This document shows, one piece after another, positions 7,171 through 15,465 of a DNA stretch of 22,717 nt (within the stretch, counting starts at the first letter, position 1; each line of letters starts with the position of its first letter). The translations under genes and the position numbers were made by a program. The stretch comes from Gammaproteobacteria bacterium. Lineage in GTDB: Bacteria > Pseudomonadota > Gammaproteobacteria > Steroidobacterales > SZUA-146. The stretch is from positions 1 through 22,717 of the forward strand of contig QIGP01000223.1 of the NCBI GenBank assembly GCA_003228965.1, in the 5' to 3' direction. The notes under the pieces were generated by a model that saw only the letters and a program-made list of their open reading frames with translations, was not told the DNA's origin and made no database searches.

Positions 7171-8130
7171 ATGGCTATCCCGGCAAAATACATCTGGCAA
7201 AACGGCGAACTGATTCCTCATGAGCTAGCCACGGTGCACGTACTCACCCATGCGCTTCACTACGGTTCGTCGGTGTTTGAAGGTATTCGTGCCTACAATA
7301 CGCCAGACGGAGCCCAGTTTTTTCGTTTAGAGGAACACATTAAACGCCTGTACTTTTCGGCCAAGGTATATCGCATCGACATTCCGTTCACGCTCGAAGA
7401 GTCGCTCCAGGCTTGTCACGACGTCTTGTCGGCCAACGAATTAACCGACGGCGCTTACATTCGTCCAATCGTTTTTAGAGGGAATAGTGGGTTCGGCGTC
7501 GTTCCGCCGCCAGACGCACCGATTGAATTTGTCGTCGCCGCACAGGAATGGGGTGCCTATCTCGGCGCCGACGGTCTTGAGAAAGGGGTCGACGTGTGTG
7601 TTTCTTCCTGGAATCGAGCCGCACCAAACACGCTTCCAGCGGGTGCCAAGGCTGGCGGTAACTATCTGTCTAGCCAGCTCATCAGTATGGAAGCCAAGCG
7701 CCTCGGGTTTACCGAAGGCATCGGCCTTACAGTAGGCGGGATGGTCAGTGAAGGTGCAGGAGAAAATTTGTTCCTCGTGCTTGACGGCGTGATGTACACA
7801 CCGGACATGAGCTCTTCAATTTTAGGGGGCATCACGCGCAGCACGATTATTGATCTTGCCACGGCAAACGGCATAGAGATAGTTCAGCAAGCGATTCCAA
7901 GAGAGATGCTGTACGCCGCTGATGAAGTCTTTATGACAGGTACTGCGGCTGAAGTGACGCCTGTACGCTCCATCGATCGCATTAAAGTGGGTGCGGGCAA
8001 ACGAGGCCCGATTACCGAACAAATGCAAAGCGCATTTTTTGGTTTGTTTAACGGTGAGACCAAAGATATATGGAACTGGCTAACCCCCGTTCGCTTTGAA
8101 ACCCCGGTTGCCAAAATTGCGTCGCGCTAA
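7171..8130 (+). CDS. ilvE: Branched-chain amino acid aminotransferase IlvE (class IV)
   Basis: This PLP enzyme transfers the amino group between glutamate and the 2-oxo acids of leucine, isoleucine and valine, the last step of all three pathways. The 319-residue protein shows the fold-type IV pattern: IWQNGEL...VHVLTHALHYGSSVFEGIRAY, then SWNR..PNTLPAGAKAGGNY with PLP-binding Lys160, EGIGLTVGGMVSEGAGENLF, and GGITRSTIIDLA. The TGTAAEVTP segment near the C-terminus is the bacterial IlvE group marker. The ATG at 7171 is preceded by GGAG (7161-7164) at ideal distance; an upstream in-frame TTG at 7159 is not needed. It lies between leuA and leuC, 46 bases after leuA, and probably shares the attenuated transcript. 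Confidence 0.96.
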   Translation: MAIPAKYIWQNGELIPHELATVHVLTHALHYGSSVFEGIRAYNTPDGAQFFRLEEHIKRLYFSAKVYRIDIPFTLEESLQACHDVLSANELTDGAYIRPIVFRGNSGFGVVPPPDAPIEFVVAAQEWGAYLGADGLEKGVDVCVSSWNRAAPNTLPAGAKAGGNYLSSQLISMEAKRLGFTEGIGLTVGGMVSEGAGENLFLVLDGVMYTPDMSSSILGGITRSTIIDLATANGIEIVQQAIPREMLYAADEVFMTGTAAEVTPVRSIDRIKVGAGKRGPITEQMQSAFFGLFNGETKDIWNWLTPVRFETPVAKIASR

Positions 8131-8191
8131 GCAGTTTTCTACTTCGTTAAATAGCGCGAGCTTACTTTGTAGTGGTTTCTGCGGTACCGAA

Positions 8192-8210
8192 GACTGCATT
8201 CTATGCGGTC
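8192..8210 (+). other. Small hairpin in the ilvE-leuC gap
   Basis: GACTGCAT (8192-8199) and ATGCGGTC (8203-8210) form an 8-bp stem (one G-U pair in RNA) around a TCT loop. It lies in the 153-base gap between ilvE and leuC. No T tract follows, so it is not a standard terminator. It could be an mRNA processing or stability element, or chance. No convincing promoter is visible in the gap, although its length leaves room for one. Confidence 0.3.
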
Positions 8211-8283
8211 AGGACCATACACATCAACATGAGCTATTGCCGAGCTGATTATTGACCGTTCACATTGAAGATACCGAGAGACC

Positions 8284-9684
8284 ATGTCCGCGAAAACACT
8301 GTACGAAAAAATCTGGGAACAACATATCGTTGTTGAAGCAACTGACGATCATCCAGCCGTGCTGTATGTCGACCTTCATCTTATTCACGAAGTGACATCG
8401 CCTCAGGCGTTTTCGATGTTAAGGGAACGAGGGTTACCGGTAAGGCGGCCGGATCTTACACTCGCAACTCCTGATCATTCAACGCCTACAAAAGCCGAGT
8501 TGCTATACGCAGAGATACCAGCCGGCCCTGCGCGCGAACAAATTTATACGTTGCTGGCCAACTGTGAAGAGTTTGGCGTTCCGATTTACGATTTGAAAAG
8601 TCCGATGCGCGGTATTGTGCATGTCATCGGACCGGAAGTCGGCGCGACGCAACCAGGAAAAACCATTGTGTGTGGCGACAGTCACACGAGTACTCACGGT
8701 GCATTCGGGGCGCTTGCGTTTGGTATCGGTACTACAGAAGTTGGGCACGTGTTCGCGACACAAACCTTGCTCCAAAGCCGATCTAAAACTATGCAAGTGA
8801 ACGTAAAGGGTGAGCTGCCACCGGGCGTTACTGCAAAAGATCTAATTCTGGCCATTATCGGCAAAATCGGCGTTAGCGGTGGCACTGGCCACGTCATCGA
8901 GTATCGTGGTGAAGCGATACGCGCGCTTAACATGGATGAGCGCATGACCGTCTGCAACATGTCTATTGAAGCGGGTGCTCGCGCGGGCCTGATCGCCCCT
9001 GACGAAACGACGTTTAACTACCTGCAAGGACGAGCGCTAGTACCGCAAGGTGCTGAATGGCATGCCGCTCTGGAGCGGTGGAAAGAGCTGCGCACCGATG
9101 AAGAGGCCAACTTCGATAAAAGCGTCGACATCGACGCGACGCAACTGGTGCCCATGATTACCTACGGAACCAATCCAGGAATGGTTATGCCCGTTGACGG
9201 CCACGTCCCTGCTCTTACAGGTGACAAAGCCTACGAGCAAGCACTTACCTACATGGACCTCAAGCCTGAACAGTCTTTGCTTGGGCAGAAAGTCGACGTT
9301 GTATTTGTCGGCAGCTGCACCAATTCGCGCATCAGCGATTTACGTGCGGTGGCCACAGCACTGAAAGGCCGAAAAGTGGCGAGTAACACGCAAATGTTGA
9401 TCGTTCCAGGTTCGCAGGCGACCAAGCACGAAGCCGAGGCTGAAGGACTCGACACCATTTTTATTGCTGCTGGCGCGCAGTGGCGTGAATCGGGCTGTTC
9501 GATGTGCCTTGGCATGAACGGCGACAACGTTGGTCGTGGTGAGTACTCGGTAAGTACATCCAATCGCAACTTCGAGGGTCGCCAGGGTGTGGGAGCCCGA
9601 ACACTGCTCGCGAGCCCGGTAACAGCGGCTGCGGCGGCTGTTGAAGGTTGTGTTGCCGATCCCCGCGTTGTGTTCGCCGACTAG
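8284..9684 (+). CDS. leuC: 3-isopropylmalate dehydratase large subunit LeuC
   Basis: LeuC and LeuD form isopropylmalate isomerase, which converts 2- to 3-isopropylmalate through isopropylmaleate. The 466-residue length matches the E. coli subunit exactly. The N-terminus ([15 protein letters not shown]) and the aconitase-family motifs [21 protein letters not shown] and [10 protein letters not shown] are present. The three [4Fe-4S] ligands are Cys345, Cys405 and Cys408 (CSMCLGMN). It is a cytoplasmic enzyme needing an iron-sulfur cluster. The ATG at 8284 follows a weak GAGAG site. leuD begins 59 bases downstream, consistent with coexpression of the two subunits. Confidence 0.97.
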   Translation: MSAKTLYEKIWEQHIVVEATDDHPAVLYVDLHLIHEVTSPQAFSMLRERGLPVRRPDLTLATPDHSTPTKAELLYAEIPAGPAREQIYTLLANCEEFGVPIYDLKSPMRGIVHVIGPEVGATQPGKTIVCGDSHTSTHGAFGALAFGIGTTEVGHVFATQTLLQSRSKTMQVNVKGELPPGVTAKDLILAIIGKIGVSGGTGHVIEYRGEAIRALNMDERMTVCNMSIEAGARAGLIAPDETTFNYLQGRALVPQGAEWHAALERWKELRTDEEANFDKSVDIDATQLVPMITYGTNPGMVMPVDGHVPALTGDKAYEQALTYMDLKPEQSLLGQKVDVVFVGSCTNSRISDLRAVATALKGRKVASNTQMLIVPGSQATKHEAEAEGLDTIFIAAGAQWRESGCSMCLGMNGDNVGRGEYSVSTSNRNFEGRQGVGARTLLASPVTAAAAAVEGCVADPRVVFAD

Positions 9685-9743
9685 AACTTACTGCAAGAAG
9701 CGCCACGCCAGATTCTAATTTCAAATTTCTAACAGGAATAAAC

Positions 9744-10319
9744 ATGCAGGTGATTACCAGTTTTCAGTCACGTACCGTAGTCATGTCTAACAGCGACATT
9801 GATACCGATCAAATCATTCCCGCCCGGTTTCTAACGACAACCGAACGCACAGGTCTTGGTAAACATTTGTTTTCAGAATGGCGTTACAACGCCGACGGCA
9901 CGAATAACGATGCCTTCATTCTCAATACTCAAGAAGCGGAAGGATGTTTCGTGCTTGTGGCGGGTGATAATTTCGGTTGTGGGTCATCCCGTGAACACGC
10001 TCCCTGGTCATTGATTGATTTCGGTTTTAGGGCTGTAATAAGCACTTCGATGGCAGATATATTTCGCTCTAATGCGTTGAAGAACGGGTTGTTGCCGATT
10101 GTAGTTTCAGAGGAGTTCCACAAGAATTTACTTAACAATCCCGGAGTCAAGGTCACTATCGATCTGGAGCAGTGTTCTGTATCTGTTGCAAACGGTGGTA
10201 CGGAAAATTTTGCAATCAACAACTTTTCCCACTACTGCCTGATGAACGGTGTGGATGAGCTGGGGTTCTTGCAGCAACACCTGCCACAAATTGAAAAGTT
10301 CGAGCGACGTGACGCATGA
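9744..10319 (+). CDS. leuD: 3-isopropylmalate dehydratase small subunit LeuD
   Basis: The 191-residue swivel subunit completes isopropylmalate isomerase with LeuC. Visible family features are SDIDTDQIIPARFL near residue 17, the conserved GDNFGCGSSREHAPW loop near the middle, and FRSNALKNGLLPI. The ATG at 9744 is chosen because AGGAA lies six bases upstream and MQVITSFQS matches the usual start of LeuD; the frame stays open further upstream into the end of leuC but has no support there. Its TGA overlaps the leuB ATG as ATGA (10316-10319), which suggests translational coupling. Confidence 0.96.
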   Translation: MQVITSFQSRTVVMSNSDIDTDQIIPARFLTTTERTGLGKHLFSEWRYNADGTNNDAFILNTQEAEGCFVLVAGDNFGCGSSREHAPWSLIDFGFRAVISTSMADIFRSNALKNGLLPIVVSEEFHKNLLNNPGVKVTIDLEQCSVSVANGGTENFAINNFSHYCLMNGVDELGFLQQHLPQIEKFERRDA

Positions 10320-11380
10320 AATCCGTAATCTGTGTGTTGCCAGGTGATGGCATTGGGCCCGAAATTATCGATGTCGCAGTCGACGTTTTAGCGACGATTG
10401 GTAAAGTTTACTCTCACGAATTCGAATTGAACTACGCCGACATAGGCGGCATAGCCATTGACAACTTTGGCGATCCTCTTCCGCCTGCTACGCTAGCGGC
10501 GTGTAAAGCCTGCGACGCCATGTTACTGGGGGCAGTCGGTGGCCCAAAATGGTCCGACCCTAAAGCCACCATCAGACCCGAGCAGGGTTTGTTGCGACTT
10601 CGCGCTGAAATGGGGCTCTTTGCCAATTTGCGTCCAGTGAAAACACATCCGGACATCATCAAGCACTCTCCGTTACGCGAAGATCGCCTGCACGGCGTCA
10701 ATATGATGATTGTGCGAGAGCTAACCGGTGGTATTTATTTTGGCGATCGCGTTGAGTCGGAGACTCAGGCAAGCGACGTCTGTACTTATTCGGATACGGA
10801 AGTTCAGCGCATTGTACGTGTGGCGGCTCGTTTGGCGGTCAGTCGTAGCGGACGATTGGTATCTGTGGACAAAGCCAACGTGTTGGCTACTTCCAGGTTA
10901 TGGCGGGCTGTGACTACGCAAGTTATTGAGAACGAATTTCCGCAGATTACTCTCGAACACGTGTTAGTCGACGCAGCTGCAATGCATCTGCTCCAGCGGC
11001 CTAAAGACTTTGATGTGATGGTTACCGAGAACCTGTTTGGCGACATTCTCTCCGACGAGGCAAGTGTGATTCCAGGGTCTATTGGCTTGCTGCCTTCCGC
11101 TTCGATTAACGATGGCGGCGTAGGGTTGTACGAGCCAATTCACGGATCGGCCCCGGACATTGCAGGCCAGGGAATTGCCAATCCGTACGGCACGCTTGCA
11201 AGCGTTGCCATGATGTTGCGCCACTCGCTGTCAATGTCTGCAGAAGCCGATGCTCTTGAAGCCGCCATCTACTGGTGTTTGTCTCAAGGCTTTCTTACCA
11301 TAGATTTGGCCGATGAAAACGCGGCTCTGTCGACCAGGGAAGTAGGGGCGAAAGTTTGCGCGACTCTCAGTTACTATTGA
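10316..11380 (+). CDS. leuB: 3-isopropylmalate dehydrogenase LeuB
   Basis: LeuB oxidises and decarboxylates 3-isopropylmalate with NAD+, giving 2-oxoisocaproate, which IlvE aminates to leucine. The 354-residue protein has LPGDGIGPEI at 8-17, GAVGGPKW, LRAEMGLFANLRPVK, the substrate-loop RELTGGIYFG, VDKANVL, and the metal-binding NLFGDILSDEAS. The C-terminal nucleotide-binding GSAPDIAGQGIANP is also present. It is the last gene of the cluster; order and spacing (leuC-D-B) differ from the enteric leuABCD order. No clear intrinsic terminator is visible after its TGA. Confidence 0.97.
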   Translation: MKSVICVLPGDGIGPEIIDVAVDVLATIGKVYSHEFELNYADIGGIAIDNFGDPLPPATLAACKACDAMLLGAVGGPKWSDPKATIRPEQGLLRLRAEMGLFANLRPVKTHPDIIKHSPLREDRLHGVNMMIVRELTGGIYFGDRVESETQASDVCTYSDTEVQRIVRVAARLAVSRSGRLVSVDKANVLATSRLWRAVTTQVIENEFPQITLEHVLVDAAAMHLLQRPKDFDVMVTENLFGDILSDEASVIPGSIGLLPSASINDGGVGLYEPIHGSAPDIAGQGIANPYGTLASVAMMLRHSLSMSAEADALEAAIYWCLSQGFLTIDLADENAALSTREVGAKVCATLSYY

Positions 11381-11395
11381 ACGCTACTACAGAAT

Positions 11396-11532
11396 TCAAA
11401 CACGGCTGAGAGACGCGTTAACAAGGTCGATCAATTCGTCGATTGTTTCGCACTCGTTCATTTGGTCAGCGCCAATCAGTAAGTCCAGGTCGCCGTTCTG
11501 GCGTATACACGCGCAGGCTGGTCGTTAGTCAT
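11396..11532 (-). pseudogene. Possible small gene with a one-base frameshift (about 45 aa if restored)
   Basis: On the minus strand an ATG at 11532 with GGGAA six bases upstream starts MTNDQPARVY and then hits a stop after 18 codons. The neighbouring frame continues without interruption to TGA at 11396-11398. It carries a protein-like acidic tail (QNGDLDLLIGADQMNECETI, then DELIDLVNASLSRV). Adding one base near 11500 would join the two into a single 45-residue protein. I do not recognise a family. It could be a recently broken gene, a sequencing or assembly error, or coincidence. Otherwise the 11381-11648 gap holds nothing I can identify. Confidence 0.35.
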
Positions 11533-11648
11533 GTCGAGTTCCCGAATGGACTGTATGTCCTGAGAAAAGTTCGCTGACAGGCAGGCTTCGTGTTAGCGTC
11601 AGCCGATAACGTTTGGCAACCACGCGTTCAATACTCTTTGGGCTATTC

Positions 11649-12569
11649 ATGCTGATATTCCGTCGCCTCTTTTCCCCGCAGCTTGCGCTAATACGATTGG
11701 TGTTTGGTGCGGTGCTGATCAGCTTCTCAGGCGTGTTTGTGCTTTTGGTAGAGGTAGGGCCGGTAGTCAGTGCGTTTTGGCGGACAGTGTTGGGCGGACT
11801 GATGTTGTTGGCGTGGTTGTTGTACAAGCGGCGCAAAATAATACCGGGGCTGCGCTCACTTCGTTGGTTAATTCTCGCCGGATTTTTATTCGCCGCCGAT
11901 TTGTACGCCTGGCACAAATCGATTGTTTTCGTAGGGGTGGGCCTGTCTACACTGCTGGCGAACTTCCAGGTGTTTTTCATGGCCGCAGCGGCGGTATTCC
12001 TGTTTGGCGAGCGCATGACGCGAATGCAACTATGCGCCATCCCTCTGGCGGTTTTCGGGCTCTACCTGATCGTGGGGCTGGACTGGGACGTGCTGGATCC
12101 GGATTCGCGTGCTGGGGTCTATTTTGGACTGATCACTGCCGTAGCCTATGCGGCGTACATGTTGTCATTGCGCCAGGCACGATGGGCTGCACCCTTGCGC
12201 GATGCGGCCTCAGATTTGTGCGTCGCGAGCTTCTTTTCGGCGTTTTTTCTGTATATCACTATCTTGGTGGCCGGAGATTCAATTGCCATAACACGTTTGA
12301 GTGATTTTGCCTGGTTGAGCACGTATGCGTTTATTGGCCAGGTGCTGGGCTGGCTGTTTATATCAAGCTCGCTACCCTATGTTCCGACCGTCCACATAGG
12401 CCTTGCTCTGCTGTTGCAGCCAACGCTCTCGTATGTGTGGGGAGTGTTGATTTTTGGACGCTCGGTCAGCGCTACGGAGCTTATCGGAGCAGCCATTGCG
12501 ATTGTGGCCATTTATCTTGGTTCAAAGAGCGCCGCGTCCAAGGGCCAAGAGGCTGAAGGGCGCCTCTAA
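11649..12569 (+). CDS. EamA/DMT-superfamily transporter
   Basis: From the ATG at 11649 the protein has 306 residues, nearly all in about ten hydrophobic helices arranged as two EamA repeats of five. The first repeat contains GPVVSAFWRTVLGG and LLANFQVFFMAAAAVFLFGERM. The second contains GLITAVAYAAYMLSLRQ and ends with LLLQPTLSYVWGVLIFG. The family exports or exchanges small metabolites in the inner membrane; the substrate cannot be told. An in-frame TTG at 11613 would add 12 residues, and neither start has a strong ribosome site. The last six codons and the stop lie inside the left arm of a large palindromic element (12551-12724), so the native C-terminus may have been replaced. Confidence 0.9.
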   Translation: MLIFRRLFSPQLALIRLVFGAVLISFSGVFVLLVEVGPVVSAFWRTVLGGLMLLAWLLYKRRKIIPGLRSLRWLILAGFLFAADLYAWHKSIVFVGVGLSTLLANFQVFFMAAAAVFLFGERMTRMQLCAIPLAVFGLYLIVGLDWDVLDPDSRAGVYFGLITAVAYAAYMLSLRQARWAAPLRDAASDLCVASFFSAFFLYITILVAGDSIAITRLSDFAWLSTYAFIGQVLGWLFISSSLPYVPTVHIGLALLLQPTLSYVWGVLIFGRSVSATELIGAAIAIVAIYLGSKSAASKGQEAEGRL

Positions 12570-12724
12570 TAACCCGTGAATTTACATCTTGAGTCCAGTC
12601 AGTCCAATCTCTGCGTTACAAAGCACCTTCAATATCCAGATATTAAAGGCACTTTGCGCCTTGATCTTGAACAGCCTGAATCTCAATCTGCAAATCCCCG
12701 GGTTATTAGAGGTGCCCTGCAGGC
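12551..12724. repeat. Large nested imperfect palindrome (fold-back or MITE-like element)
   Basis: The left arm 12551-12592 and right arm 12683-12724 are 42-base inverted copies matching at about 34 positions. The core GGGTTATTAGAGG is identical in the right arm (from 12700) and in the complement of the left arm. Inside lies a second long hairpin, about 12612-12661, centred on AATATC-CA-GATATT with matching AAAG/CTTT and GCG/CGC flanks. The joining segments also show weak complementarity, so the whole 174 bases may fold as one long stem. The left arm covers the end of the EamA gene. No transposase is present; it could be a non-autonomous element or a transcript-end structure. The remaining 12725-12935 stretch before plsY shows no supported gene. 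Confidence 0.65.
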
Positions 12725-12935
12725 GTGGATTCTGAAACATCAATATCTGAAGTATCGGACGTTAATCCAGCGCGGTCAGATTAACTGGTTGTCGGCAATC
12801 TGCGACCCAGTGAACCGTTTCCAATCGCAGGCGGGGTTCAGTGTTTACCTACAGGCTTAACAAAGGCCCTACATCAACGACCGCTACCCATGATCTGCGT
12901 ATGGTATTCTCACACGTCACAGCGGAGAGCTAGAC

Positions 12936-13568
12936 GTGTTTGAACTTGGCTGCAAGATTTTTCTATCGTATTTACTAGGTTCGTTTTCCGGCAGCTTGCT
13001 GCTCGGGCGGCTTAAAGGCACCGATATACGCGAGATGGGTAGCGGTAACGCTGGCGCCACGAATGCGCTGCGCACGCAGGGCCTTCTTTTCGCACTCTGT
13101 GTGGCTGTTTTCGATGTGGGTAAGGGTATCCTGGCCGCCGCGTGGTTGGCCCATGCGAGCTGGTTGCCGCTGGATCCTGAGCTTGAGCGTCTGTGGGTGG
13201 TTGCAGCGTGCGGAGCGGCGGCTGTTGTCGGCCATATCTACCCGTTCTGGCACGACTTCAGGGGCGGTAAAGGGGCGGCGACCCTGATCGGTGCCTATTG
13301 CATAGTGGCACCTAAACTCATACTGCCTGCGCTCGTTATATTTCTGTTGAGCGTTTCGTTGACCGGCTACGTTGGCCTGGCGACCATTTTAACGGTAGTT
13401 GCCGCATTCCTTTTTTCTATGGTGCTCTACGCCGACGTATCGACGCCGTTCTGGTTTGCTCTGTCGATGGCCGTACTTGTCATTGCCGCTCACCGGGGCA
13501 ACGTTGAGCGCATGTTTGCAGGTAACGAAAATCGTCTCGAGCGCGCTATGGTTTGGCGCAAGAAATAG
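12936..13568 (+). CDS. plsY: Acyl-phosphate:glycerol-3-phosphate acyltransferase PlsY
   Basis: PlsY transfers an acyl group from acyl-phosphate to glycerol-3-phosphate, making lysophosphatidic acid in the inner membrane. The 210-residue protein has five likely transmembrane helices and the three cytoplasmic family motifs: LLLGRLKGTDIREMGSGNAG with SGNAGATN (36-43), the phosphate-binding FRGGKGAAT (GGK at 110-112), and the C-terminal AAHRGNVERMFAGNENR. The start is GTG at 12936, supported by CGGAGAG a few bases upstream. birA follows 25 bases later. The tsaD/gcp gene often found beside plsY is absent here. Confidence 0.95.
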   Translation: MFELGCKIFLSYLLGSFSGSLLLGRLKGTDIREMGSGNAGATNALRTQGLLFALCVAVFDVGKGILAAAWLAHASWLPLDPELERLWVVAACGAAAVVGHIYPFWHDFRGGKGAATLIGAYCIVAPKLILPALVIFLLSVSLTGYVGLATILTVVAAFLFSMVLYADVSTPFWFALSMAVLVIAAHRGNVERMFAGNENRLERAMVWRKK

Positions 13569-13593
13569 CAGGTGGACATAGTCGCGCGATACC

Positions 13594-14583
13594 ATGCAGC
13601 TTAACGTCGATCCAAAACTTCAATTGCTACGTGCACTGATTCCCGGTGAATCGGTGACGTTACGCGAGATGCGTGAACGCACTAACATGACCGAGTCAAC
13701 TCTCGCTGAATCGATAGCTGCATTATCCGACGTTTTCCCGGAACTTGAAACTCCACCTGGTGCGCTTAAGCTTAACGCTAGTCCTGATTTGCTAGATCCG
13801 ACCGATTTCTGCGAGCGTCTACCTAAAAGACTGTGCACGCGCGTTGCGCAAATTGATGTTTTTGCTGTCTGCGAATCTACCAACACTGCAATTAACATGG
13901 ACAGTATCGGCCCCAATTCGATGAGCGTGGCTATCGCCGAATATCAAACTGGTGGCCGAGGTCGTCGAGGGCGTATATGGACGTCGGGCTTTGCGGCCGG
14001 TCTGTGTCTGACGGTGGCCGTTCGCATAGCGAAAGGGCAAGCGATAATACCCACGCTTACATTGGCGATTGGTGTCCAGTTAGCCTCCGTTCTCGACGCG
14101 CATCTCAGCGAGAGTGTTTTACTGAAGTGGCCGAATGACCTGATATTGGCTAACGGGAAGCTCGGCGGAATTTTGGTGGAGTTGTCGACTTTGGCCGAAG
14201 GCGATCAACTCCTTCGCGTCGGTGTGGGCATCAACTGTGTGGCGCCACAAACAAGTGCCATGAGCGGTGATCTTCCGGCCTTGCCACCGGCAGCGCTTAC
14301 TGATCATGCGAGGCACGCTCTTAATCGAACTCAAATAGCGGCCGAGTTGGTGACTGGCATTGTGGACGCCTTTGATCGACACAGTGAACAAGGTTTCGAT
14401 GTCTTTCGATCACAATGGCAAAGCCGTGACTATCTTAAGCACCAGCTGGTGCAGGTGTTTGAAGATGAGCGCGTGCGACATGGTACGGCGATCGGTATCG
14501 ATCAACACGGTGCGCTGCGTGTCACTACCGATGAAGGTGAAATTCAGCTCATGGGCGGCGAAGTGCGGGTGCGCCGTCGTTAG
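13594..14583 (+). CDS. birA: Bifunctional biotin-[acetyl-CoA-carboxylase] ligase / biotin operon repressor BirA
   Basis: BirA activates biotin to biotinyl-AMP and attaches it to the biotin carboxyl carrier protein; the bifunctional form also represses bio genes. The 329-residue length and the N-terminal ~65 residues (LLRALIPGESVTLREMRERTNMTESTL, helix-turn-helix-like) indicate the DNA-binding version. The ligase core has ESTNT, the adenylate loop GRGRRGR (121-127), KWPNDL (178-183) and GKLGGILVE with Lys189. The C-terminal SH3-like domain ends the protein. It lies between plsY and coaX; the birA-pantothenate kinase order is conserved in gammaproteobacteria. The HTH is less typical than in E. 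coli, so repressor activity is an inference. Confidence 0.95.
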   Translation: MQLNVDPKLQLLRALIPGESVTLREMRERTNMTESTLAESIAALSDVFPELETPPGALKLNASPDLLDPTDFCERLPKRLCTRVAQIDVFAVCESTNTAINMDSIGPNSMSVAIAEYQTGGRGRRGRIWTSGFAAGLCLTVAVRIAKGQAIIPTLTLAIGVQLASVLDAHLSESVLLKWPNDLILANGKLGGILVELSTLAEGDQLLRVGVGINCVAPQTSAMSGDLPALPPAALTDHARHALNRTQIAAELVTGIVDAFDRHSEQGFDVFRSQWQSRDYLKHQLVQVFEDERVRHGTAIGIDQHGALRVTTDEGEIQLMGGEVRVRRR

Positions 14584-14673
14584 CGTACTTTGCACTCGAA
14601 CATTGTATGATCCGATGAAGCTAACGAATCGTGTTTTCCTGGTTTTAATCAAAATTTCACTCCTGGAGTTGTC

Positions 14674-15435
14674 GTGACCGATTCTTCTTTGCTGCTGTTT
14701 GATGCGGGCAACACGCGATTGAAATGGGCGATCAAACGAGATGACAAGTTGTCTGACCACGGTGCCTGGTTCTACACAGACGACCTTCAAAACGACCTGC
14801 CCGCCGAGCTGACAAGGGCTATTGCGTCCGGCCCATCCCATGCTCTGATTGGCAGTGTTGCTTCGCAGGTAACCTTGAACACGCTGCAGGCATGGCTAGC
14901 GTCGAATAATATTGTCGCGTTCGAAGCGACCGTGAAACCGCTAGACCGGCTTCAACTGGCCTACCAGGACTACGAGACTCTTGGTGTCGACCGTTGGTTA
15001 GCCATGTTGGGCGCGCAAACCTTATATCCGGGGGCGGTATGTGTTGCCGATTGCGGTACTGCGCTAACGCTTGATAGCGTGGACGAACGTGGCCGCCATC
15101 TGGGCGGTATGATTGTGCCGGGGTTTGAGTTAATGCAACGAGCACTTCTGACTCAGACGGCGCGCATCGGAAGTGCCGATCAGCCTCTTCCCGAATCGCC
15201 TTTTGGCGACCGTACCGGAGCCGCGGTTAATGCCGGCGCTACCTACAGCCTGGCGGCCGTGCTTGATCGCTTTGTCGAAGAAGCGGCTCAAGCGCTGTCT
15301 GTAACCCCGGTTGTGCTGGTTACAGGCGGCGGCCGCGAGCGCTTGCTGCGCTTTACAAGGACCGACGCCATAGAGGTCCCCGATCTGGTATTGTTGGGGC
15401 TTGCGACGCTACGGTACCTCCAAAGCCTTGCTTAA
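14674..15435 (+). CDS. coaX: Type III pantothenate kinase CoaX
   Basis: CoaX phosphorylates pantothenate, the first step of coenzyme A synthesis, and unlike CoaA is not normally inhibited by CoA. The 253-residue protein has the ASKHA-fold motifs: LLFDAGNTRLKW (Asp10, Asn13, Lys17), GVDRW (104-108), DCGTALTLD (126-134), GGMIVPGF (144-151) and TGGGRERL near the C-terminus. The GTG start at 14674 has TGGAG five bases upstream. It follows birA after 90 bases and precedes the SPOR gene by 30. It sits where enterics carry the unrelated coaA, a known non-orthologous replacement. Confidence 0.96.
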   Translation: MTDSSLLLFDAGNTRLKWAIKRDDKLSDHGAWFYTDDLQNDLPAELTRAIASGPSHALIGSVASQVTLNTLQAWLASNNIVAFEATVKPLDRLQLAYQDYETLGVDRWLAMLGAQTLYPGAVCVADCGTALTLDSVDERGRHLGGMIVPGFELMQRALLTQTARIGSADQPLPESPFGDRTGAAVNAGATYSLAAVLDRFVEEAAQALSVTPVVLVTGGGRERLLRFTRTDAIEVPDLVLLGLATLRYLQSLA

Positions 15436-15465
15436 TCATCCACAGTAAACGCGGTAATTCTATCC

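Noticed and set aside
9648..9743. Extended LeuD frame starting inside leuC
   Set aside because: The extra 32 residues are unlike LeuD; the ATG at 9744 has AGGAA upstream and the expected N-terminus.
12576..12860. GTG-started 94-codon frame between the EamA gene and plsY
   Set aside because: Its first half lies inside the nested palindrome, there is no ribosome site, and the translation resembles no family I know. The open frame is better explained by chance within the repeat.
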